From Paracoccaceae bacterium (lineage in GTDB: Bacteria > Pseudomonadota > Alphaproteobacteria > Rhodobacterales > Rhodobacteraceae), in the NCBI GenBank assembly GCA_013042605.1, contig JABDPT010000080.1:1-35053 (forward strand): a stretch of DNA of 35,053 bases. Reading direction: 5' to 3'. Shown one piece after another: positions 7,471 through 15,042 of the stretch. Within the stretch, counting starts at the first letter, position 1; each line of letters opens with the position of its first letter. The translations under genes were made by a program, and so were the position numbers. The notes beneath the pieces are model-generated. The model searched no databases. It was not told the origin of the DNA and saw only the letters and a list, made by a program, of their open reading frames with translations.

Positions 7471-8724
7471 TCAGTCGACCGTCACTTTCAGAATCGCCAG
7501 ATCGTTTGCGCCCTGATGTGTCCACACAGGGGTGAAGAAGCTGTTGCCGACCCAGATGTTCCGCCCGCCGAAGGCAAGGTTGCGGGGGCCGAGCAGGGCG
7601 TCGACGTCAAGCACCTCGTCGCAGCGCCCACCGCCCACCGGTGTACGCCAGATCCGGCTGGCATTGTTGTTGTTCGAAACGAAATAGATCCATTTTCCAT
7701 CGGGCGACACGGCCATGTTGAAGAGCTTCCAGAAGTTCTTGCCGCAGGAATTGCCGCCGCGCAGGACCTTTTCGGCGGCGGTATTGATCGGGAAGACGCG
7801 TTTCGAGCGGGCCATCAGCACCAGCACGATATCGGGGTTCGCGGTGGGGGCGATCATGCCGATCTCTTCATTGCCCGGAATGCCGCCGACCAGGCCGGTG
7901 GTCCGCTCCGTGGCCGCGTCATAGCGCAGGATCGCCTGTGTGTCGGGGTCTGGGCCGCCAAGGTAATAGGCGTCCCCTTGCGCGTCGACGTGGAAGACAT
8001 AGGCCACCGAGGCCGAGATGCCGACCGGGGCCATGTCGCCGGTGGCAAGGTCGTGACGGAAGAGGTGCCCGCCGTCGAAGGTCATCGTGTACGCCAGGTC
8101 GGGAACCGCGGGGTTGAGGCCCATGCCCTTGACCCCGCGCCCGGCGAAGAGCACGCCGCCCGCGTCGCCGGTGTTCGGCACGATCTCAAGGCTGCGCGTG
8201 GCCATCAGGGGTGCGGTGGCGCTGAGGTCGGTGACGGTGTCGGTGGCTGGGTCGAGGGTATAAAGATGCGCGCCGCGATCGTCCTGCGGCGTGTCCGACG
8301 GCATGGTCGCGAAATAGATCAGACCGTCGGCGTGCTGGTGCAGGAAAGTGTGGACCTTGTACTGGCTTTCCCCCTCGCGCCAGTTGCCCGCGGCCTGCGA
8401 GACGGATTTGAGATCGGTGAGATAGGTGAAACGATCAGCGCCGGGATCCATGCGGAAAAGCGCGACGTTGCCTTCGGATTCCGAGTGGTTGCTGACGGCG
8501 ACGTAAAGGCGGCCATCGGCGGTCTGGCCCATGGCGGACCACAGGGAATGAAGCGCGAAGCCGGGCAGCAGGGGCGGGCTGGTTGCGGTGCCGTCTTCGG
8601 TGAAGTGGATGAGCCGGGCAGAGGGCTGGGCGATAGCGGCGAGGCTGGCCGCCAGCAGGGCCAGTGCGGCGATTGCCGTCGTCTTGAGGAAAAGGGCCAC
8701 TCTGAAACCTGTTTTCGCGTTCAT
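7471..8724 (-). CDS. Secreted beta-propeller-like protein of unknown function
   Basis: 417 residues. The N-terminus (MNAKTGFRVALFLK followed by a long Ala/Leu stretch) is a signal peptide, probably cleaved near residue 32 (AIA-QP). The rest lacks membrane segments and has repeated short blade-like phrases: GRLYVAVSNHSESEGNVALFRMD, GLIYFATMPSD, AHLYTLDPATDTV, GHLFRHDLATGDM, GDAYYLGGPDPDTQAILRYD, GKWIYFVSNNNNASRIWR. These fit a beta-propeller of the SMP-30/gluconolactonase or WD-like type. Two cysteines near 348 and 390 (NSCGKNF, GGRCDEV) may form a disulfide in the periplasm. No enzyme motif is clear. The gene stands alone between mipZ and the rpmE terminator region. Confidence 0.8.
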   Translation of the reverse strand: MNAKTGFRVALFLKTTAIAALALLAASLAAIAQPSARLIHFTEDGTATSPPLLPGFALHSLWSAMGQTADGRLYVAVSNHSESEGNVALFRMDPGADRFTYLTDLKSVSQAAGNWREGESQYKVHTFLHQHADGLIYFATMPSDTPQDDRGAHLYTLDPATDTVTDLSATAPLMATRSLEIVPNTGDAGGVLFAGRGVKGMGLNPAVPDLAYTMTFDGGHLFRHDLATGDMAPVGISASVAYVFHVDAQGDAYYLGGPDPDTQAILRYDAATERTTGLVGGIPGNEEIGMIAPTANPDIVLVLMARSKRVFPINTAAEKVLRGGNSCGKNFWKLFNMAVSPDGKWIYFVSNNNNASRIWRTPVGGGRCDEVLDVDALLGPRNLAFGGRNIWVGNSFFTPVWTHQGANDLAILKVTVD

Positions 8725-8793
8725 GCGTTAGCCTAGTGCCTTACGGTGGGCCCCGTAACCCCTCGCACAACTGAACCGCCCGGCGGTACGCCC

Positions 8794-8854
8794 GGCAGCG
8801 CCGACCCGCCCCATGGGGCGGCGTTCTTGCGCCACCCCGCGGGTCGGCGCTGCC
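8794..8854. repeat. Long perfect inverted repeat with inner palindrome
   Basis: A 16-bp arm at 8794-8809 (GGCAGCGCCGACCCGC) is exactly complementary to 8839-8854. The 29-bp interior includes the palindrome CCCCATGGGG at 8809-8818. The element lies between the start of the propeller gene and the rpmE terminator. It could form a branched hairpin in RNA from either strand or a cruciform in DNA. No T-run follows, so it is not an ordinary terminator. Confidence 0.7.
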
Positions 8855-8890
8855 CTCGTTTCTCGATAGGCAAGTCGACCGGGCTTAACG

Positions 8891-8924
8891 AGAAACGCCG
8901 CCCCGGGGTCGGAGCGGCGTTTCT
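8891..8924 (-). terminator. Terminator of the ffh-rpmE cluster
   Basis: Perfect 11-bp inverted repeat: AGAAACGCCGC at 8891-8901 and GCGGCGTTTCT at 8914-8924, with a 12-nt loop. Read on the minus strand it follows the rpmE stop by 24 nt, and its 3' arm ends TTTCT. It is the first strong hairpin after the long minus-strand cluster. Confidence 0.75.
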
Positions 8925-8948
8925 GTAATCTTTCGAAGGAGTGGGGAC

Positions 8949-9170
8949 TTAGAAGCCCAGACCTTCGTACTTCTTCTTGAACTTCGACACGCGGCCGCCG
9001 GTATCCATCAGGCGGGTGCCGCCACCGGTCCAGGCCGGGTGGACGGAAGGGTCGACGTCAAGCGACAGCGTGTCGCCTTCGGACCCCCAGGTCGATTTCA
9101 TCTGCACGATCGTGCCGTCGGTCATCTTGACGTCGATCAGGTGATAGTCGGGATGGGTATCGCTTTTCAT
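8949..9170 (-). CDS. rpmE: 50S ribosomal protein L31
   Basis: 73 residues, full length for bacterial L31. It starts [20 protein letters not shown] and has the [24 protein letters not shown] and [17 protein letters not shown] segments typical of alphaproteobacterial L31. The zinc-binding cysteines of the C+ form are absent, so it is the C- (zinc-free) type. It sits in the 50S subunit near the inter-subunit bridge. It is the last gene of the minus-strand cluster, 12 nt after rplS, and is followed by a terminator. GAGGGCCGG lies just before the ATG. Confidence 0.96.
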   Translation of the reverse strand: MKSDTHPDYHLIDVKMTDGTIVQMKSTWGSEGDTLSLDVDPSVHPAWTGGGTRLMDTGGRVSKFKKKYEGLGF

Positions 9171-9182
9171 GATCCGGCCCTC

Positions 9183-9566
9183 TTACGCGTCGGCGCCCGA
9201 AAGGGGCTTGTAATGGCTGTCTTCGGCGATCCGGGCCGATTTGCCCCGGCGCGACCGCAGATAGTAAAGCTTGGCGCGGCGGACGCGGCCACGACGCACC
9301 ACGGTGATGCTGTCGATATTGGTCGAGTGCAGCGGGAAGACCCGCTCGACGCCTTCGCCGAAGGAAATCTTGCGCACGGTGAACGATCCGGCGATGCCGG
9401 TTCCGTTCTTGCGGGCAATGCAGACGCCTTCGTAGTTCTGCACACGGGTCCGCGTGCCTTCGGTTACCTTATAACCGACGCGGATGGTGTCACCCGCTTT
9501 GAAATCCGGAAGGTCCTTGGCAAGGTTCGCGACCTGCTCTGCTTCCAGTTCTGCGATCAGATCCAT
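9183..9566 (-). CDS. rplS: 50S ribosomal protein L19
   Basis: 127 residues from the ATG at 9566. Family signatures are [33 protein letters not shown], then [11 protein letters not shown], and [23 protein letters not shown]; each is nearly invariant in L19. The protein lies at the 30S-50S interface. An in-frame GTG three codons upstream (9575) is also possible, but AGGAG is 8 nt before the ATG and directly abuts the GTG, so the ATG is the better start. The C-terminus has a short extension ([14 protein letters not shown]). It lies between trmD and rpmE, the order found in many bacteria. Confidence 0.97.
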   Translation of the reverse strand: MDLIAELEAEQVANLAKDLPDFKAGDTIRVGYKVTEGTRTRVQNYEGVCIARKNGTGIAGSFTVRKISFGEGVERVFPLHSTNIDSITVVRRGRVRRAKLYYLRSRRGKSARIAEDSHYKPLSGADA

Positions 9567-9618
9567 CTGATCCACTCCTATCTTTGCTCACGGTTTGCCC
9601 GCGAAGGTGATGCTGCCC

Positions 9619-10452
9619 TCAGAGCTCTTGGTCTCCATCCGGGTCCCTACCGTGATGTTCACAGTAAGCCCGCCAGAGGTCAGGGCGGCGTTCCTTTGTC
9701 AGCCTTTCGGCCTCGGCCCGTCTCCAGTCGGCGATCTTCGCGTGATGTCCCGACAGGAGAATGTCGGGGATCGCGCGGCCTTCCCAGAGCGCGGGTTTTG
9801 TATAGTGCGGGTGTTCAAGCAAAAAGGCCGAGAAGCTTTCCTCCTCGACCGACGCCTGATTCCCGAGCACGCGCGGTATAAGCCGGACCGTCGCGTCGAT
9901 CAAGGCTTGTGCGGCGATTTCCCCGCCGGTGAGGATGAAGTCGCCAAGGCTGACCTCTTCGATGCCGTAATGCTCGATCACCCGTTCGTCCACGCCCTCG
10001 AACCGGCCGCAGAGCAGGGTGAGGCCCTCGGTCTGCGAAAACCGGCGCGCCATGGCCTGATCGAAGGGTTTGCCGCGGGGGCTGAGGTAGATGAGCGGCC
10101 AGCGCGCGCGGTCGGTGGGCAGCCCGCGCTGCGTATGCTCGATGGCGCGGCCAAGAATGTCGGCGCGCAGCACCATTCCGGCCCCACCGCCCGCCGGTGT
10201 GTCGTCGACATTGCGATGCTTGCCCTCGCCGAACTGGCGCAGGTCGATCGTGTCGAGCTTCCAAAGCCCCTCTTCCAGCGCCTTGCCAGTAAGCGACTGG
10301 CCCAGCACGCCGGGAAAGGCGTCGGGGAAAAGGGTGATGACCTTGGCGGCCCAGGCCCCCTTGAGATCGGGGCGCGGCGTCATCAGCTCGCGCGGCTGGG
10401 CTGTGGCCTTGATCGACAGGCGGCCGTGGGATTTGGAAGGGGGCTGTTTCAT
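9619..10452 (-). CDS. trmD: tRNA (guanine-37-N1)-methyltransferase
   Basis: 277 residues with the SPOUT fold of TrmD, which methylates N1 of G37 in tRNAs with G36 and so prevents frameshifting. Motifs: [35 protein letters not shown], the knot region [15 protein letters not shown] and [11 protein letters not shown], and the C-terminal [14 protein letters not shown]. The first 23 residues ([14 protein letters not shown]...) precede an internal ATG at 10383. From memory, related alphaproteobacterial proteins have a similar extension, so I keep the longer form, although no clear ribosome site precedes either start. It follows the unknown gene at 10582 after a 129-bp gap. Confidence 0.95.
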   Translation of the reverse strand: MKQPPSKSHGRLSIKATAQPRELMTPRPDLKGAWAAKVITLFPDAFPGVLGQSLTGKALEEGLWKLDTIDLRQFGEGKHRNVDDTPAGGGAGMVLRADILGRAIEHTQRGLPTDRARWPLIYLSPRGKPFDQAMARRFSQTEGLTLLCGRFEGVDERVIEHYGIEEVSLGDFILTGGEIAAQALIDATVRLIPRVLGNQASVEEESFSAFLLEHPHYTKPALWEGRAIPDILLSGHHAKIADWRRAEAERLTKERRPDLWRAYCEHHGRDPDGDQEL

Positions 10453-10581
10453 GCCGGTACGCAGGGAGTTGATTTTTCTGCGAAAAATCGAGTGGAAATT
10501 TCGCGGAAATTTCCGGGACGGAAAACTGCCGATCCGTTTGGTGGAGAGGTTAGCTTTTGGCGCTGGACTATCAACACGGCA

Positions 10582-11046
10582 TCAGTCATCGCCAAGTCCC
10601 GGGATTTCGGAGAGCTTTCTACCCAGCGCAGCAGCTGCATCGCCGGGCCGTGCCGAGTCGTCGGGCGGGTAGCGCTTTTTCAGGTCCGAGAGCTTCACGC
10701 GCAACGCCTCGGGCAGGGGCTCGAGGGATTGGCACACCCAGGCGGCGTCGTAGGCGACCCAAAGACTTTCCGAGCCCAGCCCGTCCAGAAGTCGCGCCTC
10801 GAGATCCTCGATCTCTCCCAAATCTCCCTCAAGAAAGCGCAGAAGAACGAAGTAAACCCGGCGCTGGAACGGTTTACCGAACTCGTCGAAAAACTTGTTT
10901 GCCAGCCGCATGGCGCCCGCCCGGTCCGCCGCGTCGGTCAAGCAGCGTGCCAGATTGAATATGTCGAACGGCATGATGATATCGACGTCGCCCATCTGGC
11001 GCCACCTTGCCTCCATCTCATCCAGCGTGGGGGGGGCGTCAGACAT
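10582..11046 (-). CDS. Conserved protein of unknown function between rimM and trmD
   Basis: 154 residues, family not recognised. It is acidic to neutral, largely alpha-helical by composition and has no membrane segment or signal. Notable phrases are [53 protein letters not shown] and [21 protein letters not shown]. The ATG at 11046 lies within the last codons of rimM (8-bp overlap), which points to translational coupling. The C-terminus is rich in Ala, Asp and Gly and probably disordered. Its place inside a ribosome-maturation cluster hints at a role in translation or RNA modification, but nothing in the sequence shows one. Confidence 0.78.
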   Translation of the reverse strand: MSDAPPTLDEMEARWRQMGDVDIIMPFDIFNLARCLTDAADRAGAMRLANKFFDEFGKPFQRRVYFVLLRFLEGDLGEIEDLEARLLDGLGSESLWVAYDAAWVCQSLEPLPEALRVKLSDLKKRYPPDDSARPGDAAAALGRKLSEIPGLGDD

Positions 11047-11563
11047 CAGACCCTCCTTCGGGGAACACCCCTTCGGGCGGGTCAATCACCACCCGCTCGG
11101 CCGTGAGGTCGACGGTGGGCACGGCGGCCTGTGTGAAGGGCAAAAGGACAGAAGCCTTGAGCCCCGGCCCCTCAATCTCAAGAAGGTCGCCCGCGCCGTG
11201 GTCCATCACCGCCTTGATGCGCCCCAGTTCGACGCCGCCGCTGTCATAGACCGCCAGCCCGATCAGGTCGGCGTGGTAATACTCATCGTCCGGCAGGGAC
11301 GGGAGCGCGTCGCGCGGTGCGTAAAGCCGCACGCCCTTGAGCGTATCGGCGTCTTCCTTGGTGACCACCCCGGACAGGCGCGCGGAATAGCCGTTCTTGA
11401 TCGCTTGGCCCAAGGTGACGTCAAAGACCCTGTCCCCGTTCTCGGTCGCGAGCGGGCCATAATCGGCAATCGCCTCGGGGTCGGCGCAGAAGCTTTTCAG
11501 CCGCACTTCGCCATGGACGCCAAACGCCCCGGCCACCGCGCCCACACAGACCTTATCCGTCAT
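11039..11563 (-). CDS. rimM: 16S rRNA processing protein RimM
   Basis: 174 residues from the ATG at 11563 ([25 protein letters not shown]). RimM binds ribosomal protein S19 and helps mature the 30S head. The N-terminal domain carries [14 protein letters not shown]. The PRC-barrel domain follows with [36 protein letters not shown] and a final [15 protein letters not shown], both standard. An alternative ATG five codons upstream (11578) is less likely because the chosen ATG overlaps the TGA of the 55-residue gene in an ATGA arrangement. The 3' end overlaps the next gene by 8 bp. Confidence 0.95.
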   Translation of the reverse strand: MTDKVCVGAVAGAFGVHGEVRLKSFCADPEAIADYGPLATENGDRVFDVTLGQAIKNGYSARLSGVVTKEDADTLKGVRLYAPRDALPSLPDDEYYHADLIGLAVYDSGGVELGRIKAVMDHGAGDLLEIEGPGLKASVLLPFTQAAVPTVDLTAERVVIDPPEGVFPEGGSDV

Positions 11564-11727
11564 CTCAACCCCCGGCACATGCCATGCACGTCCACCGTGC
11601 CGCCCGCATCGAGACAGCGGGCGACGAGGCGCTCATGCGCAAGTTCGGACCCGGCCCAGAACGCCCCCACGCAAAGCAGGATCGTGATCCAGCGGCGGAA
11701 GAGCCCAAGGCCGAGTAAACGTAGCAC
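11560..11727 (-). CDS. Small membrane protein between rpsP and rimM
   Basis: A 55-residue frame from a GTG at 11727, reading [20 protein letters not shown] then [23 protein letters not shown] and ending [10 protein letters not shown]. One transmembrane helix (about 10-28) is followed by a short soluble tail with cysteines at 39 and 51 (RCLDAGG and GMCRG). AGGGG lies about 9 nt before the GTG, and the TGA overlaps the rimM ATG (ATGA). I recall similar short proteins at this place in other Rhodobacterales, with a Cys-Leu-x-x-Gly-Gly tail. A different frame of the same DNA is longer but has no protein-like pattern. Function unknown. Confidence 0.7.
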   Translation of the reverse strand: MLRLLGLGLFRRWITILLCVGAFWAGSELAHERLVARCLDAGGTVDVHGMCRGLR

Positions 11728-11757
11728 GATGCGCGCCCCTGCGGTCGCAGTGGCGGA

Positions 11758-12195
11758 TTACTCCGCCGTCTGCTCTTCGGTTTCGGCTTCGGCCTCGGGT
11801 GCTGCCTCTTCGGCCACCTCTTCAACGGCCTCTTCGACCACTTCTTCAGCGGGCGCTTCGGCGGCCTTGGCGGCTTTCTCTTCGGCGCGTTCCTTGGCCT
11901 TGGTGCCGGGCTCGGCCTTCTTCATGTTGGCGCGCTCTTTCTTTTCGAGAACGCCGGCGGCTTCGAGCATGCGGCTGATGCGGTCGGTGGGCTGGGCGCC
12001 TTGGCCAAGCCAGTACTGCACACGCTCCATGTTCATTTTCACGCGCTCTTCGCTGTCCTTGGGAAGCAGCGGGTTATAGGTGCCCAGCTTTTCGATGAAG
12101 CGGCCGTCGCGGGGCATCCGCGAGTCGGCGGCGACGATCGAGTAGAAGGGGCGCTTTTTCGAGCCGCCACGGGCGAGCCGGATTTTCATAGCCAT
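11758..12195 (-). CDS. rpsP: 30S ribosomal protein S16 with long acidic tail
   Basis: 145 residues. Residues 1-80 are a standard S16 ([24 protein letters not shown]... GTYNPLL...[14 protein letters not shown]). After about residue 95 comes a low-complexity Ala/Glu/Lys tail ([20 protein letters not shown], then [20 protein letters not shown]), strongly acidic at the end. Many bacterial S16 proteins stop near residue 85; alphaproteobacterial ones often carry such extensions. The tail is likely disordered or helical and exposed at the 30S surface. AAGGAG lies 8 nt before the ATG. The gene follows chorismate mutase by 12 nt. Confidence 0.96.
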   Translation of the reverse strand: MAMKIRLARGGSKKRPFYSIVAADSRMPRDGRFIEKLGTYNPLLPKDSEERVKMNMERVQYWLGQGAQPTDRISRMLEAAGVLEKKERANMKKAEPGTKAKERAEEKAAKAAEAPAEEVVEEAVEEVAEEAAPEAEAETEEQTAE

Positions 12196-12207
12196 TGGGT
12201 AGTCTCC

Positions 12208-12507
12208 TTAGGTTTTCTGATGTTCTTCATGATGTTGAATGACTTCCTGGATGATGAAGGCCAGGAATTTCTTGGCGAATTCGGGGTCGAGATCGGCCCG
12301 TTTCGCAAGGTCTTCGAGCCGGGCGATCTGTTGCGCCTCGCGGCTGGGATCGGAGGGGGGCAGGGCGTGTTCGGCCTTGAGCTTGCCCACCGCCTGCGTG
12401 TGCTTGAACCGCTCGCCCAGCGTATAGACGAGGATCGCATCGAGCCGGTCGATGCTTTTGCGGTGTTCAGCCAGTATCTCGGCGGCGCGGGTGACGGGGT
12501 CGGTCAT
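12208..12507 (-). CDS. Chorismate mutase, AroQ type
   Basis: 99 residues, the size of a free-standing AroQ-class domain. Residues that match the active site are Arg16 in RKSIDRLD, Arg33 in GERF, Lys42 in GKLK, Arg56-Glu57 and Gln87 near the C-terminus. The enzyme turns chorismate into prephenate, the first step to phenylalanine and tyrosine. GGAGG precedes the ATG at 12507; a longer frame upstream runs through the repeat block and is not supported. It lies directly before rpsP, a placement I recall from related alphaproteobacteria. The intergenic region upstream holds three 11-bp direct repeats. Confidence 0.93.
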   Translation of the reverse strand: MTDPVTRAAEILAEHRKSIDRLDAILVYTLGERFKHTQAVGKLKAEHALPPSDPSREAQQIARLEDLAKRADLDPEFAKKFLAFIIQEVIQHHEEHQKT

Positions 12508-12530
12508 TTTGGGCCTCCGATGGGGGCGCA

Positions 12531-12563
12531 CAACGCGTACACAATGCGTACACAACCTGTACA
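12531..12563. repeat. Three tandem 11-bp repeats upstream of chorismate mutase
   Basis: Three contiguous units: CAACGCGTACA (12531-12541), CAATGCGTACA (12542-12552) and CAACCTGTACA (12553-12563). GTACAC recurs every 11 bp, about one helical turn, so a protein binding each unit would sit on one DNA face. The block lies in the 70-bp gap between the first GNAT gene and chorismate mutase, where a promoter internal to the cluster could be. Confidence 0.75.
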
Positions 12564-12577
12564 CTGAACGTTCGGCA

Positions 12578-13153
12578 TCAGGCGGCCTCCGGTTTGGGGT
12601 GGCGGAACACGCAGAGCGACCCATTGAAGGCACTCTCGGCCTTCTGATCGCGGGTGGCGCCAAGCCGTTCGGCGAAGGCGATTGCGCGTGCGTTCTTGGT
12701 GTCGATGTAGCTTACGAGCGCATCGAGGCGGAGCGTTTCGAAAGCGTAGGCGCGGGCGGCTGTGCAGGCCTCGAAGGCAATCCCTCGCCCTTCGGCGGAT
12801 TTGCGGAACATGAAGCCCAGCTCGAAGGTCTCGTCACCCGGCTCAAGGCCGATAAGGACGAAGCCGAGCGGCTCGGACGCGTCGTGGAACTGGACGGTCC
12901 AGCCGCCGTGGCCGTGAAGCAGCCATCCCGCAGCGAGCTGGCAGAACTCGCCCCACGCGTCGTCTTCGCTCTTGGCGTCGCTGAAGTAGCGGCCCTGCTC
13001 GCCGCAGGCGATTTCGGCATAGGCCGAAGTGTCCTCGACGGTGACGGGGCGCAGCGTCAACCGGTCCGTCGACAGAACGGGCAACACGGCACGGGCGGCA
13101 AAGACAATGTCGGCGGGGGCGCCGACCGGCGGGGTTTGATAGGGTGCCGTCAT
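12578..13153 (-). CDS. GNAT family N-acetyltransferase (RimJ/RimL type), fourth in array
   Basis: 191 residues, the longest of four adjacent paralogues because of a 20-residue N-terminal extension before TDRLTLRPVTVED. The acetyl-CoA binding motif is AEGRGIAFEACTAARAYAF, followed by the C-terminal strand-helix SYIDTKNARAIAFAERLGA. It ends VFRHPKPEAA, an ending shared by all four. RimJ/RimL-type enzymes acetylate protein N-termini, amino groups of small molecules or aminoglycosides; the substrate here is unknown. The start overlaps the stop of the preceding GNAT gene (ATGA). It is the most divergent of the four. Confidence 0.9.
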   Translation of the reverse strand: MTAPYQTPPVGAPADIVFAARAVLPVLSTDRLTLRPVTVEDTSAYAEIACGEQGRYFSDAKSEDDAWGEFCQLAAGWLLHGHGGWTVQFHDASEPLGFVLIGLEPGDETFELGFMFRKSAEGRGIAFEACTAARAYAFETLRLDALVSYIDTKNARAIAFAERLGATRDQKAESAFNGSLCVFRHPKPEAA

Positions 13154-13662
13154 GTCGCCTCCGGGTTCGGGTGGCGGAAGACGAGGGCCGTGTCTTCGGG
13201 CGACAGGCCCCGGGTGGCGGCGTCGCGTGTGCAGCCCAGGCGTTCGGCTACGGCGATGGAGGCGGCGTTTTCGGGGGCGATGTAACTCACGGCCCCGGCC
13301 CAGCCGAGCGTGTCATAGACGTACGACCGCGCGGCGCGGGCGGCCTCGGTCGCGAAGCCCTTGCCCGTCTCTCCGGGCCAAAGCAGCCAGCCCAATTCGC
13401 GCTCGGGCCAGCCTTCGGGATAGAAGGGCCCGATCATCCCGACCGACCGGTTGTCGTCACGCGCGCGCACGGACATCAGGCCGAACCCGCGCAGGGTCCA
13501 GTGACCCAGTTGGCCCGCGAACGCGAGCCAGGCACGGTGCGGCACAAGCTGGCCCCCGGCATATTGCGCGGCCGGTGAGGTCACGAGGGCACGGTATCCC
13601 GGCCAGTCGTCGGCATCGGGCTGTTGCAGGATCAGCCGGTCGGTCGTGGCAAGCGCGGTCAT
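13150..13662 (-). CDS. GNAT family N-acetyltransferase (RimJ/RimL type), third in array
   Basis: 170 residues. It opens TTDRLILQQPDADDWPGYRALV, carries GMIGPFYPEGWPERELGWLLW in the central sheet and the acetyl-CoA loop ETGKGFATEAARAARSYVYD, and ends VFRHPNPEAT. The central phrase GPFYPEGWPE is very close to GPYYPEGWVE of the next paralogue, which supports recent duplication. Both ends overlap neighbours by 4 bp (ATGA), so it should be translated in step with them. Substrate unknown. Confidence 0.92.
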   Translation of the reverse strand: MTALATTDRLILQQPDADDWPGYRALVTSPAAQYAGGQLVPHRAWLAFAGQLGHWTLRGFGLMSVRARDDNRSVGMIGPFYPEGWPERELGWLLWPGETGKGFATEAARAARSYVYDTLGWAGAVSYIAPENAASIAVAERLGCTRDAATRGLSPEDTALVFRHPNPEAT

Positions 13663-14186
13663 TGCAGCGCCTCCGGCCCCGGGTGGCGATAGATGACGGC
13701 CTTGATCCCGTTATAATCGCGTTCGCCTTCCAGCGTCGCGCCCAGCCGTTCGGCCAGACGGCGCGAGGGGGTGTTTGCGGCGCGGATCAGGCTGATCGCG
13801 GTGGTCCAGCCCAGCGTGTCATAGGCATAGGCGCGGGCGGCCAGCGCGCCTTCGGTGGCAAAGCCGCGCCCTTCGAACCCGTCCATCAGAAGCCAGCCGA
13901 TCTCGGGTTCGACCCAGCCTTCGGGATAGTAGGGGCCGACCTGGCCAAGATATTGCCCGGTGGCCTTTTCTTCCATCGCCAGAAAGCCATAGCCACGGAT
14001 CGCCCAGTCGCCGACCTCATGCGTGAAATAGCGCCAGGCCTGAAGTCGCGAGGCCGGGCCGCCGCGATGGCGCGAGCGTTCGCCTTCGTAGAACGTGGCG
14101 TAGGCTTCGAAGTCCTCGATCCGGTTGGGGCGCAGGATCATCCGCTCGGTCTCGAGCGTGGGGATATTCAGGGTGAGGCCGGTCAT
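13659..14186 (-). CDS. GNAT family N-acetyltransferase (RimJ/RimL type), second in array
   Basis: 175 residues. Opening LETERMILRPNRIEDFEAYATFYEGERS, central GQVGPYYPEGWVEPEIGWLL, acetyl-CoA loop FEGRGFATEGALAARAYAYD, then LIRAANTPSRRLAERLGATLEGE. It ends YRHPGPEALQ. The general plan matches the other three array members, with highest likeness to the first and third. Four-base overlaps join it to both neighbours. No membrane or secretion signal, so it is cytoplasmic. The target cannot be told from the sequence. Confidence 0.92.
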   Translation of the reverse strand: MTGLTLNIPTLETERMILRPNRIEDFEAYATFYEGERSRHRGGPASRLQAWRYFTHEVGDWAIRGYGFLAMEEKATGQYLGQVGPYYPEGWVEPEIGWLLMDGFEGRGFATEGALAARAYAYDTLGWTTAISLIRAANTPSRRLAERLGATLEGERDYNGIKAVIYRHPGPEALQ

Positions 14187-14701
14187 GCGCGCGCCTCCGG
14201 TCCGGGATGGCGCCAGACGCGGACTGGGCCGCCGGGTGACTCGGCATCAGGGTCGATGGTGCAGCCGAGGCGTTTGGCCAGCGCGGTCGAGCGCGTGTTT
14301 TCATCCTCGATATAGCTGACGGCGGTGGTCCAGCCGAGCCGGTCATAGGCATCATCGCGGGCCGCCAGCGCGGCTTCGTGAGCGATGCCTTTGCCTTCGG
14401 CCGTGCCATAGGCGATCCAGGTCAGCTCTCCCTCGGGCCAGCCGTCGGGTTGCTTCGGCCCGACAAGGCCGACCGGCTTTTCACCCTGCGCTACCGTCCA
14501 GGGGCCAAATCCCTTGTGCAGCCAATGCCAGATCACCGTACCATAGCTGCGCCATGCGGCTGTGCGGTTCTTGCAACCCGCAAAGAATCGCGCGGCGTCG
14601 GTTTCCATGAACGCCGCATAGGCCGGCCAGTCCTCTACCCGCGGTGGGCGCAGGATCAGGCGCTCGGTCTCGATCTCGGGGATGCGGAAGTCGACGGTCA
14701 T
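14183..14701 (-). CDS. GNAT family N-acetyltransferase (RimJ/RimL type), first in array
   Basis: 172 residues. Opening IETERLILRPPRVEDWPAYAAFMETDAARFFAG, central GLVGPKQPDGWPEGELTWIAYG, acetyl-CoA loop AEGKGIAHEAALAARDDAYD, and the end VWRHPGPEARA. It is the first of the four paralogues in transcription order. Its ATG overlaps the stop of the small unknown gene upstream. The YGTAEGKG loop keeps the Q/R-x-x-G-x-G/A-type turn that holds the acetyl-CoA pyrophosphate. Confidence 0.92.
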   Translation of the reverse strand: MTVDFRIPEIETERLILRPPRVEDWPAYAAFMETDAARFFAGCKNRTAAWRSYGTVIWHWLHKGFGPWTVAQGEKPVGLVGPKQPDGWPEGELTWIAYGTAEGKGIAHEAALAARDDAYDRLGWTTAVSYIEDENTRSTALAKRLGCTIDPDAESPGGPVRVWRHPGPEARA

Positions 14702-15042
14702 ACGGCGATACTTCCCGCGCCATAAGCCACGTAATCCGCCTTTGCGAACTCGATGGCGTCCTGCTCTGCAAGCGACGGGTCTGTGACATAGGCCAGGTTG
14801 ACGCGCCCATGAAACCCCGGCTCGAAGGTCTGGCCGGACCAGCCCGGACCCACCACCACGTGCGATACGGTCATCTCCTGTCCGGCCCGCGTTTTGTAGG
14901 CAAAGGGCGCCATGGGCTCGGCCAGCCAGTATTCCGACCCATCCGGTGACACCGAAAAACGGCGCTGCAGAGCCAGGCGCATCGGCTCGGAAGCACCCTG
15001 CGGCGGCGGATTGCCGTCGAAATTATGGATCTCGACGATCAC
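14698..15042 (-). CDS. Small conserved protein of unknown function downstream of ffh
   Basis: 114 residues from a GTG at 15042 that shares bases with the ffh stop (GTGA). The protein is mainly beta-strand by composition (RFSVSPDGSEYWLAEPMAPFAYKT, EMTVSHVVVGPGWSGQTFEPGFHGRVNLAYVTD), has no signal peptide or membrane segment, and ends YVAYGAGSIAV. The family is not recognised. An internal ATG at residue 21 is a possible alternative start, but the coupled GTG fits the overlapping pattern of this cluster. Its stop overlaps the first GNAT gene. Confidence 0.72.
   Translation of the reverse strand: MIVEIHNFDGNPPPQGASEPMRLALQRRFSVSPDGSEYWLAEPMAPFAYKTRAGQEMTVSHVVVGPGWSGQTFEPGFHGRVNLAYVTDPSLAEQDAIEFAKADYVAYGAGSIAV

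Noticed and set aside
10453-10581. Short hairpins and a repeated GGAAATTT between trmD and the gene before it
   Set aside because: The repeats are short, partly self-complementary by AT content, and have no T-run or clear link to a start; too weak to call.
11565-11825. An 86-codon minus-strand frame over the rpsP-rimM gap
   Set aside because: A different frame of the same DNA encodes the coupled 55-residue membrane protein; this frame begins inside rpsP and has a random composition.
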